Positions 38,052 to 47,534 are shown, numbered from the stretch's first letter. The stretch: 64,000 nucleotides of DNA from an uncultured Gemmatimonadota bacterium (GCA_946480295.1 CAMLIT010000003.1:1-64000); one strand, 5' to 3'. Program-made: numbers and translations. The notes: a model not told the origin generated them from the letters alone.

Positions 38052-38648
38052 ATGGACGTCGTCTGCAGGGTGCTCGAGGCGCACGGCTTCTCCTGCCTCG
38101 AGCTGGTCGCGGTGATCTTCGGGATCGTCAGCGTGTACCTGAGCGTGCGCCAGAACATCTGGAGCTGGCCGACGGCGCTCGTCAACGTCGCGCTGTACTT
38201 CCTGCTCTTCTACAAGGTCGGCCTGTTCTCCGACATGGGGCTGCAGGTCGTGTATTTCGCGCTGTCGCTGTACGGCTGGTACGAGTGGCTCTACGGCGGC
38301 GCCGGACGCACCGAGCTCGCGGTCACGCGTGCCACGCCGCGCATCTGGCTCTCGGTGAGCGCGGTGGCGCTCGTGGTCTGGTTCGCGCTCTGGCAGGTCA
38401 CGTCGCGCATCCGGAGCGCCGCGCTGCCGTCCGTGGACGCCGCCACGACGACGACGAGCCTCGTCGCGCAGTGGATGATGACGCGCAAGATCCTCGAGAA
38501 CTGGGCGATCTGGGTCGCGGTGGACGTCGTGTACGTCGGCATGTTCATCTTCAAGCACCTCTACCTCACCGCGGGGCTCTACGCGGTGTTCCTCGTGCTC
38601 GCCGCGATGGGGCATTTCCAATGGAAGCGGACGCTGGCCGCCGACTGA
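38052..38648 (+). CDS. pnuC: Nicotinamide riboside transporter PnuC
   Basis: A 198-residue membrane protein with about 7 helices. PnuC motifs are visible: FGIVSVYLSVRQNIWSWPTALVN (helices 1-2), YFALSLYGWYEWLYGG and the C-terminal WAIWVAVDVVYVGMFIFKHL, which lines the substrate channel. It allows facilitated uptake of nicotinamide riboside through the inner membrane. The last 28 bases overlap the start of a ribosylnicotinamide-kinase-like gene, which would trap the vitamin by phosphorylation. Confidence 0.95.
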   Translation: MDVVCRVLEAHGFSCLELVAVIFGIVSVYLSVRQNIWSWPTALVNVALYFLLFYKVGLFSDMGLQVVYFALSLYGWYEWLYGGAGRTELAVTRATPRIWLSVSAVALVVWFALWQVTSRIRSAALPSVDAATTTTSLVAQWMMTRKILENWAIWVAVDVVYVGMFIFKHLYLTAGLYAVFLVLAAMGHFQWKRTLAAD

Positions 38649-39163
38649 TCCGCGTCGTCCTCACCGGCTCGGAGTCGACGGGGAAGACGGTGCTCGCGCG
38701 GCAGCTCGCGACGCACTTCGGCGTGGAGTGGGTGCCGGAGTTCGTGCGCGCCTACGCGGAGGAGCGGGGAGGCGTGATCGGCTTCGCGGACCATGGCCCG
38801 ATCGCGCGCGGCCAGGCGGCGCTGGAGGACGCGTACCAGGCGCGCGCCGAGCGGCTGCTCGTCCACGACACGGATCTCGTGAGCACGGCCGTCTACTGCG
38901 GGCACTACTTCGGGCAGTGCCCGGCGTGGATCGAGGAGGAGGCGCGCCGGCGACTGGCGGATATGTACTTGCTGATGGACATCGACGTGCCGTGGGTGGC
39001 GGATCCCGCGCGCGACCGCGGGCACATGCGGCCGGAGATGCACGCGCTGTTTGAGGAGGCGCTGGAGCGCTTCGGCGCTCCCTACGTGCTCGTCGGCGGC
39101 TCGTGGAGCGAGCGGTTCGAGCGGGCGCGGCGCGCGATCGAGGCGCTCCTCGCCGCGCGCTGA
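38621..39163 (+). CDS. NadR-type ribosylnicotinamide kinase-like ATPase
   Basis: A 180-residue P-loop kinase with GSESTGKT (about residues 15-22), the Walker A of the NadR C-terminal/AAA_28 family. It also has the nucleotide-lid and substrate motifs EFVRAYAEERGG, HDTDLVSTAVYCGHYFG and DIDVPWVADPARDRGH, the last like the D-V-P-W signature of NadR kinases. The helix-turn-helix and NMN adenylyltransferase domains of full NadR are absent. The start overlaps the end of pnuC by 28 bases, which fixes translational coupling. It should phosphorylate nicotinamide riboside to NMN. Confidence 0.88.
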   Translation: MEADAGRRLIRVVLTGSESTGKTVLARQLATHFGVEWVPEFVRAYAEERGGVIGFADHGPIARGQAALEDAYQARAERLLVHDTDLVSTAVYCGHYFGQCPAWIEEEARRRLADMYLLMDIDVPWVADPARDRGHMRPEMHALFEEALERFGAPYVLVGGSWSERFERARRAIEALLAAR

Positions 39164-39173
39164 GCGGCAGCCC

Positions 39174-40577
39174 TCACGCCACGCGCGGGCGCCCCTCGTC
39201 GAGCACCAGGCGCCGGAGCTCGCGCCGGAACAGGGTGCGCACCCGAAGGAGCAGGAAGAGGGCGACCGCGCTGAGCGACGCGACGAATCCCCACCAGAGC
39301 CCCGCCGCGCGCAGGCTGGTGTGCAGGCCGAGCGCGATGCTCACCGGGAGGCCGATCAGCCAGTAGCCGGCGAGCATCGCGATCATCGGTGCCTTGGTGT
39401 CGCCGAGCCCGCGCAGGATCCCGGCGCCCACCGCCTGCGCGCCATCGAACACCTGGAAGACGCCGGCGATCGGGATCAGGATGCCCGCCAGCGCGATCAC
39501 CCGCGCGTCGCCGCTGAACGCCGCGGCCAGCACGCGCGGCAGGGCGAGGAAGAGCAGCGCGGTCAGCGACATGAAGCCCACCCCGCAGACGTACGCGGCT
39601 CGCGCGGCGGCGCGGGCGCGCGGCGCGTCGTGCGCCCCGACGGCGCGCCCGACGCGCACGGCGGCGGCCGCCGACACGCCGAGCGGGACCATGAAGGTGA
39701 ACGAGGCGAGGGTGATCGCGATCTGGTGCGCCGCCATCTCGATCGTCCCCAGCACTCCCATGAGCAGCCCGATCGCGCCGAAGGCCCCGACCTCGAGGAG
39801 CTGCTGCACGCCGATGGGAAGGCCGAGGCGCAGCATCCGCGCGAGGGCGCGCCGGTCCCACGCGTCCGCGCGCATCGGCACGAGGTGCGGCTCGAGGTCG
39901 CGCCAGGCGACCACCAGGAGGAGGATCGCCATGAACCAGCGGCTCACGAGCGTGGAGATCGCGCTCCCCGCCGCCCCGAGCGCGGGGCTCCCCAGGTGGC
40001 CGTACACGAACACCCAGTTGAGCGCCGCGTTCGTGATGTTCCCCACCACCGTGGCCCAGACCACCGGCGCGACCCGGTGCAGCGCCTGCAACGTCTGCCG
40101 GAAGACGACGAACGCCAGGTAGGGCAGGATCCCCGGAACGGAGATGCGGATGTAGGCGGTGGTATCGGGGATGATCTCCGGGGGCTGGTGCATCGCCACG
40201 AGCAGGGCGCGCGTGGGGACGAGGAGGAGGGCGGTGAAGATGCTCAGCCCGAGGCAGAGCAGCATGGCGCGCTGCAGCGCGCGGCTGATCGCCCCCTCGT
40301 CGCGCGCCCCCACCGCCTGCGCGACGATCGGGTCGAGCGCCATCAGCGTGCCCTGGCCGAGGACGATCGCGTTGAAGAAGTAGACGTTGCCCAGCGCGAC
40401 GGCGGCGAGCACGCCCGCCGACACGCGGCCGACCATGAGCGTGTCGACGAGCCCCATCGCCATCGTCCCGAGCTGGACGAGGACGACGGGGGCGGCGAGC
40501 CGCAGCATCGGTCGGAGCTCGCCCATGCCGGCGCGAGGCCGTGCGTGCGCGCCCCGTTCGTCGGTGGCGGATGGCAT
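39174..40577 (-). CDS. MATE-family multidrug efflux permease
   Basis: A 467-residue membrane protein with 12 transmembrane helices in two homologous halves. N-lobe motifs are RLAAPVVLVQLGTMAMGLVD and GQGTLMALDPIVAQAVGARD. C-lobe motifs are RLGLPIGVQQLLEVGAFGAI and GDTKAPMIAMLAGYWLIGLP, typical of NorM-type Na+ or H+ driven drug/cation antiporters. It would export cationic compounds across the inner membrane. The start at 40577 is used because upstream residues are basic and unlike the family. Convergent with the kinase gene (10 bases between stops). Confidence 0.93.
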   Translation of the reverse strand: MPSATDERGAHARPRAGMGELRPMLRLAAPVVLVQLGTMAMGLVDTLMVGRVSAGVLAAVALGNVYFFNAIVLGQGTLMALDPIVAQAVGARDEGAISRALQRAMLLCLGLSIFTALLLVPTRALLVAMHQPPEIIPDTTAYIRISVPGILPYLAFVVFRQTLQALHRVAPVVWATVVGNITNAALNWVFVYGHLGSPALGAAGSAISTLVSRWFMAILLLVVAWRDLEPHLVPMRADAWDRRALARMLRLGLPIGVQQLLEVGAFGAIGLLMGVLGTIEMAAHQIAITLASFTFMVPLGVSAAAAVRVGRAVGAHDAPRARAAARAAYVCGVGFMSLTALLFLALPRVLAAAFSGDARVIALAGILIPIAGVFQVFDGAQAVGAGILRGLGDTKAPMIAMLAGYWLIGLPVSIALGLHTSLRAAGLWWGFVASLSAVALFLLLRVRTLFRRELRRLVLDEGRPRVA

Positions 40578-40687
40578 CGTGCCAAATCTCGCCGCCCATT
40601 CGTCCTTCCTCCACTGGGCCTTTGACTTCACCCGTGCCGTCCCGTAAGCTGGAGACGGTCGCTACTCCCCGTCCCCCGCGTCGCCGC

Positions 40688-42280
40688 ATGCCCCGCTTCC
40701 GCACCGCAGCCGTCGTCACGCTGCTCGTCCTGCCCATCGTCGCCGGCGGTTTCCTGCTCCAGGAGCCGCCGGTCCACGCGAACGCGCACCTGTTCGACCA
40801 GGTCGCGTCCATCATCTCCCACCAGTACGTGGACACGCTCACCGACGCGCAGCTCTACGAGAACGCGGCGCGTGGGCTGGTGCGGGAGCTCAACGATCCG
40901 TACAGCGTGCTCCTCTCGCCGAAGGAGATGGCGGACTTCAACCGCGGCACGGGCGGCCGGTACGGCGGCACGGGGATGCTGCTCGAGGAGCAGAAGGACG
41001 CGATCGTCGTCAGCCGCGTCTTCCCGCACACGCCGGCCGAGGAGGCCGGGGTGATGGAGGGCGACCGGGTGATCGCCGTGAACGACACGTCGACCGTCGG
41101 CTGGCCGATCGGGCGCGTGTCCGATCGGCTGCGCGGCGAGCCGGGGTCCGCGGTGACCGTGTCGTACGCCCGGCCCGGTGTCGTCGAGCCGATCAAGCTC
41201 CGCTTCACGCGCGCGATCGTCCACGTGCCGGCGGTGCTGTTCACGACGATGCTCGACGACAGCATCGGCTACATCCCGCTGCAGACGTTCAACGAGAACG
41301 CCGCCGACGAGGTGCAGGCGGCGGTGGAGTCGCTCGAGAAGCAGGGCGCGCGCGGGCTCGTGCTCGACATGCGCGACAACGGCGGCGGCATCGTCGACCA
41401 GGCGCTCGCCGTGAGCAGCCTGTTCCTCCCGGAAGGGAAGGAGATCGTGAGCGTGCGCTCGCGCGGCGCCGACGGCGGTGACGTCGAGGTCGCGCGCTCG
41501 CAGGGCAAGCACATCGCCACGAACATCCCGCTCGTCGTGCTCGTGGACGGGAACTCCGCGTCGGCGACGGAGATCGTCGCCGGCGCGCTCCAGGATCACG
41601 ACCGCGCCCTGCTCGTCGGCACCACCAGCTTCGGCAAGGGGCTGGTGCAGTCGGTGTTCACGCTCGACGGCGGCTGGGCGCTGAAGATGACGACCGGAAA
41701 GTGGTACACGCCCAGCGGACGTTCCATCCACCGCGACCGCAAGCTGCTCCCCGACGGCCGCTTCGTGGAGGTGAACCCCGACTCGGCGCAGCCCGACTCG
41801 GCGAAGCGCGCGCGCCCCGCGTACAGGTCGGACGCCGGCCGCACGGTCTACGGCGGCGGCGGCATCACGCCGGACATCGTCGTACCCGACGACACGCTCG
41901 ACACCCTGCAGCAGCACTTCCTGCGCGAGATCGCGCCGAAGGGACAGATCGTGCAGACGGTGCTCTCGCGCTACACGCTGGAACTCCGGCACGACGTGCG
42001 CCCCGATTTCCGCGTCAGCCCGACGTGGATCACCGAGCTCGATCGCCGGCTCCATGGCGCCGGCGTGACCTGGGACGCGAAGTACGCGCCGGTGGCCGAT
42101 TCGCTCTTCGCCCGCCAGCTCGAGCAGCGCGTCGCGCGCCAGGCGTTCGGCGACGGCGCGGCCAAGAAGCGGGAGCTGCCGGACGATCACCAGCTCCTCG
42201 AGGCGGTGAAGCTCCTGAAGCACAGCGCCACGCAGGTCGACCTGTTCAAGGAAGCGCGCGCGGCGAACGGCGAACGCTGA
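40688..42280 (+). CDS. C-terminal processing peptidase (S41 family, CtpA-like)
   Basis: A 530-residue protease with an N-terminal membrane anchor/signal (PRFRTAAVVTLLVLPIVAGG). A PDZ domain spans about residues 105-185 (RVFPHTPAEEAGVMEGDRVI, VNDTSTVGWP). The S41 catalytic core has VDGNSASATEIVAGAL (catalytic Ser) and TSFGKGLVQS (catalytic Lys), the Ser-Lys dyad of tail-specific proteases, plus RDNGGGIVDQALAVSSLFL. A C-terminal helical extension of about 130 residues follows. It cleaves exported proteins at their C-termini in the periplasm. A long hairpin follows the stop codon. Confidence 0.93.
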   Translation: MPRFRTAAVVTLLVLPIVAGGFLLQEPPVHANAHLFDQVASIISHQYVDTLTDAQLYENAARGLVRELNDPYSVLLSPKEMADFNRGTGGRYGGTGMLLEEQKDAIVVSRVFPHTPAEEAGVMEGDRVIAVNDTSTVGWPIGRVSDRLRGEPGSAVTVSYARPGVVEPIKLRFTRAIVHVPAVLFTTMLDDSIGYIPLQTFNENAADEVQAAVESLEKQGARGLVLDMRDNGGGIVDQALAVSSLFLPEGKEIVSVRSRGADGGDVEVARSQGKHIATNIPLVVLVDGNSASATEIVAGALQDHDRALLVGTTSFGKGLVQSVFTLDGGWALKMTTGKWYTPSGRSIHRDRKLLPDGRFVEVNPDSAQPDSAKRARPAYRSDAGRTVYGGGGITPDIVVPDDTLDTLQQHFLREIAPKGQIVQTVLSRYTLELRHDVRPDFRVSPTWITELDRRLHGAGVTWDAKYAPVADSLFARQLEQRVARQAFGDGAAKKRELPDDHQLLEAVKLLKHSATQVDLFKEARAANGER

Positions 42281-42325
42281 GCGCCGGCGCGCCCGGGCGC
42301 CGATCGACCGGGATCTCGCAGGTAC

Positions 42326-42370
42326 AGATGGCTCCATACGCACGCCGCGCGGCGAGCGTTGGAGCCATCT
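42326..42370. terminator. Near-perfect long hairpin after the S41 gene
   Basis: AGATGGCTCCA (42326-42336) pairs with TGGAGCCATCT (42360-42370). Inside, ACGC pairs with GCGT and CGCCGCGCGGCG is self-complementary, giving about 21 paired positions with one bulged T. There is no U-tract on either strand. It could act as a terminator or as an RNA stabiliser between the protease and the receptor gene. Confidence 0.55.
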
Positions 42371-42439
42371 CTCGTCCCGGCGCGCGCCTTAACACTCGGC
42401 TCGCCGCGTGCGTATGCATGGCGAATCTCACACCTCGCC

Positions 42440-45400
42440 ATGCGACTCCTCCGTTTCGCGCTCGCCGCGTCCTTCGCCCTCCTCTTCGTCGCGCCGCCCG
42501 CCGCGCGCGCCCAGGTGGGCAGCAGCACCGACATCCTCACTGGCCAGATCACCGGCCCCGATGGCAAGCCGTTGCAGGGCGTCAAGGTGGAGGCGACCTC
42601 GATCGAGACCGGCGTCTCGCGCAACCGCACCACCAACGGGGAGGGGCGGTTCACGATCCTCTTCCCCGACGGCGGAGGCTCGTACCGCATGACCGCCAAG
42701 TATCTCGGGATGGCCCAGGTCACCGGTACGCTCGCGCGCCAGGCCGACGAGGACCGCCTGATCTGGAGCGTGCGCATGAGCACGGTCCCACAGCAGCTCC
42801 AGGCGGTGGTCGTCCGAGGCAACAACCCCAGCGCGGGGAACGAACGCCCCGGGCCGGGCTCCGTCGAGCGCGTGATGAGCGGCGAGCAGCTCAACCGGCT
42901 TCCGATCGACCCGAACGACCCGGCGGCCATCGCCGCGCTCACGCCCGGCGTCGTCGCCACGAGCGCCACCGACACCTCGGCGTCGGCCTTCTCCGTCGCC
43001 GGCCAGCGCACCGACCAGAACCAGATCACGCTCGATGGCCTGAGCTTCCTCGCCGGCGGCGGCGTGCCGACGGAGGCGGTCCGTCGCATGAGCGTGGTGA
43101 CGAACACCTATGACGTGGCCCGCGGGCAGTTCACGGGCGGCCAGATCAACACGACCACCCGCGGCGGCACGAACGACGTCAGCGGCTCCTTCGCCTACGC
43201 GCTTCGCGATCCGAACCTCGAGTGGTCGACGGGCGACCAGGAGGGGTCCTCCTTCGCCTCCGGCTACACGCAGCACCAGCTGAGCGGCGGCGTCGGCGGC
43301 CCGCTCATCCACGACAAGCTGTTCCTGTTCGGCGCGTTCCAGGTGCGCCGGCGCATCGACCCGCTCCTCGTCCTCACCCAGGCCGATCCGACGACGCTCG
43401 CGCGTCTCGGCACGCAGCCCGACTCCGCCGCGCGCTTCATCCAGCTCGTGCAGCAGTTCGGGCTCCCCCTCGAGCTGCCCTCGATCCCGAGCGACCGGCT
43501 GAGCGACAACGGCGTCGGCATCGTCCGCATGGACTACCACGTCAACGAGAATCACTCGCTGATGCTGCGCGGCAACTGGACGGGCGCGTTCAACCAGGCC
43601 TTCCGGACCTCGCCCTTCGCGCTCGCCACCCACGCGGGGAACGAGCACCGCGGCGGCGGCGGCGGGATGCTCTCCCTCTCGTCGCTCTTCGGCAACTACA
43701 TCAACGAGCTGCGGGCGTCGTACTCCGTCAACGACAACTCGACGGCCGGCTATCTCGTCGACCCCGAAGGGCGCGTGCAGGTCTCCTCGGCGCTCGGCGA
43801 CAGCACGGTGTCGGTGAGCAACCTCCAGTTCGGCGGCAACGCCGGGATGCCGACGGACGGCCTGAACAACCAGTTCGAGGGGAGCGACGAGCTCTCGTGG
43901 ATGTCCGACGACGCGAGCCATCGCTTCAAGCTGGGGCTCCTCGCCAACGTGACGGGCTTCTCGTCGCTCAACGCCAACAACCTGTACGGCACCTTCACCT
44001 TCAACTCCCTCGACGACTTCGCCAACAACCGGCCGGCGATGTTCACGCGCACGCTCGCGGAGACGAACCGCTCGGGGGCGATGAACAACGGCGCCATCTA
44101 TCTCGGTGACACCTGGCGGCAGAGCCGCGCGCTGCAGGTGACGTACGGCGTGCGCGCCGAGGGGACGAACTTCACGGGGAAGCCGCGGACCAACCCGGTC
44201 GTGCTCCAGGAGTTCGGCCGGAACACCGCCGATTTCCCGAGCGAGGTGCATGCGAGCCCGCGCGTCGGCTTCACCTGGATGTTCGGCCTCGCGCCGCAGA
44301 ACGGGGAGCCGAGCGGACCGCAGGGCGGGTTCGGTGGGGGCGGCTTCGGGCGCGGCGGGCGCGGGGGCTTCGGCGGCTTCGGTGGGCGCGGCGGATTCGG
44401 CGGGCCGCAGAACGTCCAGCAGCCGTACATCGTGCGCGGCGGCATCGGCGAATTCCGCGGCCGCTCGCCCTTCTCGCTCTTCCAGTCGGCGCTCAACGCG
44501 ACGGGGCTCGCCTCGGGCGAGTCGCAGCTCGTCTGCGTGGGACCCGCCGTGCCGGTGCCGGACTGGCAGGCGTACCTGAGCGATCCGTCGTCGGTGCCCT
44601 CGCAGTGCGCGCAGGGAACGCAGCCGAATCCCGCCTTCGCCACGCGGAAGCCGAACGTGACGGTGTTCGAATCCGACTTCGGCGCGCCGCGCGCGTGGCG
44701 CGGCTCGCTCGGCGTCAGCCACCGCTTCCACACGCGCTACGGCTGGAGCGTGGACTACTCGTACGCGCTCGGCACGAATCTCTACGGCGTGAAGGACCTG
44801 AACTTCGACGAGACGCCGCGGTTCGCGCTCGCGGGGGAGGGGAACCGCCCGGTGTACGTCGACCCGTCGGCGATCGTGGCGCAGACCGGCGCGGTGAGCC
44901 TCATGGGCTCGCGGCGCGACTCGAACTTCGCGCAGGTGTTCGACGTGAGCTCCGGGATGCGGTCGCACACGTCGCAGATCACGGCATCGCTGAACGGGAT
45001 CTCGCGGTTCAACATCGTCTGGAATCTCGCCTACACCTTCATGCGGTCCACCGACCAGACGTCATTCTCGGGCGGGTCGGCGGCGGCGGGATTCAACCAG
45101 ACGATCACCGGGGCGGACCCGAACGTCATCCCCTTCTCGACGAGCGATCTGGAGCGCCGGCATTCGATCGTTGGGCAGCTCACCTGGCTCGCGCGTTCCT
45201 GGCTCGACATCACCTCGACGATCCGCTTCACCTCCGGGCAGCCGTACTCGCCGCGCGTGGGGAGCGACATCAACGGCGACGGGGCGCGGAACGACCTCGC
45301 GTACGTGTTCGATCCGACGAAGCTCGACGCGACGAATCCGCTCGACAGCGCGCTCGCGAACGGCATGCAGCGGCTGCTGACCTCCGGGCCGCAGGACGTG

Positions 45401-46204
45401 CGGGACTGCCTGCGCGCGCAGCTCGGGAAGATCGCGACGCGCAACAGCTGCACGACGGGATGGTCGCAGATGCTCGACTTCCAGGCGAACCTCCGCCCCT
45501 GGCTCGGTGCATCGCTCCAGCGGCGGCTCACGATCTCCGTGGCGGCGATCAACCCGCTGGCCGGGATCGATCAGCTGATGCACGGCGCCGACAACCTCCG
45601 CGGCTGGGGGCAGCCGTTCCGCGCCGATCCGACGCTGCTGTACGTGCGCGGCTTCGATCCGAATTCGAAGCAGTTCGTCTACCAGGTGAACGAGCGCTTC
45701 GGCGACAACCCGGCGTCGCGCACGGCGATCCGCATCCCCTTCCAGCTCGCGCTCACGGCCCGCCTCCAGGTGGGACCGGACCGCCAGCGGCAGATGATGG
45801 AGGGGATGCTGCGGGCGCTGAACGGAGGCGGTGGGCTCGACGTCCGCGCGATCGTGAGCCGCGTGGCCCCGAACCCGGTCCAGCGCATCATCGACCTCAA
45901 GGACACGCTCCAGCTCACGCCGCAGCAGGTGCTGAAGCTCAACCTGATCGCCGACACGCTCGCGGCGAGGAACGACAGCCTCGCCGCGTCGCTGCAGGCC
46001 GAGGTGGATAAGACCAAGGGGAGCGACCTCGCGTCGCTCTTCCCGACGCTGCGGCCGAAGCTCCAGGAGGCGCGGAACAACTATCTCGCCGCGATCAAGA
46101 GCGCGCAGGCGGTGCTCACTCCCGAGCAGTGGAAGCAGCTGCCGGAGGAGCTGCGGAACCCGAGCCTCATGCGCGGGATGGGGAGGCGCCCGCCGCAGCG
46201 GTGA
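42440..46204 (+). CDS. Oar-like TonB-dependent receptor with C-terminal LTxxQ (Spy/CpxP-like) domain
   Basis: A 1254-residue outer-membrane protein. Signal peptide to about residue 25, then a carboxypeptidase-regulatory domain (about 30-115; LTGQITGPDGKPLQGVKVEA). The plug domain has FSVAGQRTDQNQITLDGLSF and RGQFTGGQINTTTRGGTND. The barrel contains a long Gly/Phe-rich insertion (about residues 630-660). After the barrel, the last ~110 residues are helical and carry two LTPxQ motifs (LQLTPQQVLKLNLIADTLAA and AVLTPEQWKQLPEEL), the signature of Spy/CpxP periplasmic chaperones. So the protein ends in a domain not usual for receptors. Oar-like proteins act in outer-membrane transport or adhesion; the ligand is unknown. 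Confidence 0.9.
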   Translation: MRLLRFALAASFALLFVAPPAARAQVGSSTDILTGQITGPDGKPLQGVKVEATSIETGVSRNRTTNGEGRFTILFPDGGGSYRMTAKYLGMAQVTGTLARQADEDRLIWSVRMSTVPQQLQAVVVRGNNPSAGNERPGPGSVERVMSGEQLNRLPIDPNDPAAIAALTPGVVATSATDTSASAFSVAGQRTDQNQITLDGLSFLAGGGVPTEAVRRMSVVTNTYDVARGQFTGGQINTTTRGGTNDVSGSFAYALRDPNLEWSTGDQEGSSFASGYTQHQLSGGVGGPLIHDKLFLFGAFQVRRRIDPLLVLTQADPTTLARLGTQPDSAARFIQLVQQFGLPLELPSIPSDRLSDNGVGIVRMDYHVNENHSLMLRGNWTGAFNQAFRTSPFALATHAGNEHRGGGGGMLSLSSLFGNYINELRASYSVNDNSTAGYLVDPEGRVQVSSALGDSTVSVSNLQFGGNAGMPTDGLNNQFEGSDELSWMSDDASHRFKLGLLANVTGFSSLNANNLYGTFTFNSLDDFANNRPAMFTRTLAETNRSGAMNNGAIYLGDTWRQSRALQVTYGVRAEGTNFTGKPRTNPVVLQEFGRNTADFPSEVHASPRVGFTWMFGLAPQNGEPSGPQGGFGGGGFGRGGRGGFGGFGGRGGFGGPQNVQQPYIVRGGIGEFRGRSPFSLFQSALNATGLASGESQLVCVGPAVPVPDWQAYLSDPSSVPSQCAQGTQPNPAFATRKPNVTVFESDFGAPRAWRGSLGVSHRFHTRYGWSVDYSYALGTNLYGVKDLNFDETPRFALAGEGNRPVYVDPSAIVAQTGAVSLMGSRRDSNFAQVFDVSSGMRSHTSQITASLNGISRFNIVWNLAYTFMRSTDQTSFSGGSAAAGFNQTITGADPNVIPFSTSDLERRHSIVGQLTWLARSWLDITSTIRFTSGQPYSPRVGSDINGDGARNDLAYVFDPTKLDATNPLDSALANGMQRLLTSGPQDVRDCLRAQLGKIATRNSCTTGWSQMLDFQANLRPWLGASLQRRLTISVAAINPLAGIDQLMHGADNLRGWGQPFRADPTLLYVRGFDPNSKQFVYQVNERFGDNPASRTAIRIPFQLALTARLQVGPDRQRQMMEGMLRALNGGGGLDVRAIVSRVAPNPVQRIIDLKDTLQLTPQQVLKLNLIADTLAARNDSLAASLQAEVDKTKGSDLASLFPTLRPKLQEARNNYLAAIKSAQAVLTPEQWKQLPEELRNPSLMRGMGRRPPQR

Positions 46205-46272
46205 TGTCGCGGCGGAAGTGAATCGAGTCGTCGGCGGGGCGGTTAGCTTTCGGGCAACCGCCCCGCACCCGC

Positions 46273-46974
46273 ATGGCCACTCCCAACGCACGCCACATCG
46301 CCGTCAGCCGCTCCGCGCGCTACTACACCCTCGGCGACGAGCACGCCGCGGTGGACGAGGTCTGGTTCCTCCTGCACGGCTATGGCCAGCTCGCGGGGCA
46401 GTTCATCCGCTACTTCGCGGACCTCGACGACGGCTCGCGCCTGCTCGTGGCGCCGGAGGCGCTGAACCGCTTCTACCTCGTCTCGCCGACCGCGGCGGCG
46501 GCGTCGGAGCGACCGGTGGGCGCGACGTGGATGACGCGCGAGGATCGCGACGCCGAGATCGGCGACTACGTGGCGTATCTCGAGGCGCTGCACGAGGCCG
46601 TGCTCGACCGGCTCGACCGGCCGCCGGCGCGCGTCCTGGTGCTCGGCTTCTCGCAGGGCGCGGCGACCGCCTCGCGCTGGGTGACGCGCGGCTGCGCGCG
46701 GCTCGACGCGCTCGTGCTCTGGGGCGGGCTCCTGCCCCCGGACGTGGACCTGTCCGCCGGTCGGCACGCGCTCTCGGGGGTGCCCCTCACGATCGTCATC
46801 GGGAACGACGACCGGTTCGTCTCGCCCGCGCAGGTGGAGGAGCAGGAGCGCGCGCTGAACGCGCACGGCGTGCCGCACGTCGTGCGGCGGTACGAGGGGA
46901 AGCACGCCATCAGCCGCGGCGTGCTGCGCGATCTCGCGCGGTCGCTCAGCGCGAGCGGCGATTCCGGTCGTTGA
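46273..46974 (+). CDS. Phospholipase/carboxylesterase-type alpha/beta hydrolase
   Basis: A 233-residue cytoplasmic esterase. The nucleophile Ser127 is in GFSQG; the acid is in IGNDDRFVS and the His in GKHAISRG, completing the triad. The oxyanion loop is FLLHGYGQLAGQF. The size is right for the YpfH/carboxylesterase group that hydrolyses short-chain esters. It overlaps by 29 bases the end of the convergent hslR gene, so the two transcripts read through each other. Confidence 0.9.
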   Translation: MATPNARHIAVSRSARYYTLGDEHAAVDEVWFLLHGYGQLAGQFIRYFADLDDGSRLLVAPEALNRFYLVSPTAAAASERPVGATWMTREDRDAEIGDYVAYLEALHEAVLDRLDRPPARVLVLGFSQGAATASRWVTRGCARLDALVLWGGLLPPDVDLSAGRHALSGVPLTIVIGNDDRFVSPAQVEEQERALNAHGVPHVVRRYEGKHAISRGVLRDLARSLSASGDSGR

Positions 46975-47332
46975 AGCGGCTGAGCTCGCGCCGATCCTTC
47001 TTCGTCGGCCGCCCCTTCTCCTCGTAGGTCGGCGCGGGGGCGATGCGGAGCTGCTCGCGCTGGCGCTCGCGCTCGGCGATGCTCTCCGGCGACTCCTCGT
47101 AGAGCGCGGCGGCCTCGCTGGCCGGCCCGCGTCGCTCGGCGAGGCCGCGCACGCGGACGGCGTGGACGAAGGGCCCGAGGTGGATGCGGAGCTCGTCGCC
47201 GACGCGGACGTCCTTGGAGGGCTTGGGGCGCTCGCCGTTGAGCTCGACCTTGCCGCCGTTGACGGCTTCGGTGGCGAGCGTGCGCGTCTTGAAGAAGCGG
47301 GCGGCCCAGAGCCACTTGTCGAGACGGGGCAT
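46946..47332 (-). CDS. S4-domain RNA-binding heat-shock protein Hsp15-like
   Basis: A 128-residue basic protein with the S4 domain (about residues 1-60; PRLDKWLWAARFFKTRTLAT, NGGKVELNGERPKPSKDVRV). The C-terminal region (KGRPTKKDRRELSRFNDRN) matches HslR/Hsp15, which binds stalled 50S subunits carrying nascent chains. Start chosen at 47332 because the S4 domain begins there; upstream sequence is repeat-rich. It ends inside the convergent esterase gene (29-base overlap). Confidence 0.9.
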   Translation of the reverse strand: MPRLDKWLWAARFFKTRTLATEAVNGGKVELNGERPKPSKDVRVGDELRIHLGPFVHAVRVRGLAERRGPASEAAALYEESPESIAERERQREQLRIAPAPTYEEKGRPTKKDRRELSRFNDRNRRSR

Positions 47333-47534
47333 GGCGGGAACCGGGAAGAGGGAAGCGGGACGAGTGGGGACGCGGGACGGGGGACGAGTGGTGGCGTGAC
47401 GGCGTTGGATGGAACACGTCGGCTCGAGGGCGATCACGAACTCGATCGGTCGGACGCGGCGCGCGTCCCGCGTCCCGCGTCCCTCGTCCCCGAAGTTAGC
47501 GCCCCTTGCTTCGTGTCCTCGGACCCTACATATT
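47333..47534. repeat. Heptanucleotide repeats between hslR and the tetR operators
   Basis: Imperfect 7-base units of the form gggaNNN occupy about 47337-47390, and the near-perfect array (gcgcgtc, ccgcgtc, ccgcgtc, cctcgtc) lies at 47461-47490. Both keep a strict 7-base period. No gene is supported in the 317 bases from hslR to tetR, which otherwise hold the divergent promoters and operators. Confidence 0.7.

Noticed and set aside
36626..38620. Upstream extension of the ribosylnicotinamide-kinase frame
   Set aside because: It reads through M28 and pnuC in another frame and gives Arg/Ala-rich sequence without a domain; the family N-terminus begins at 38621.
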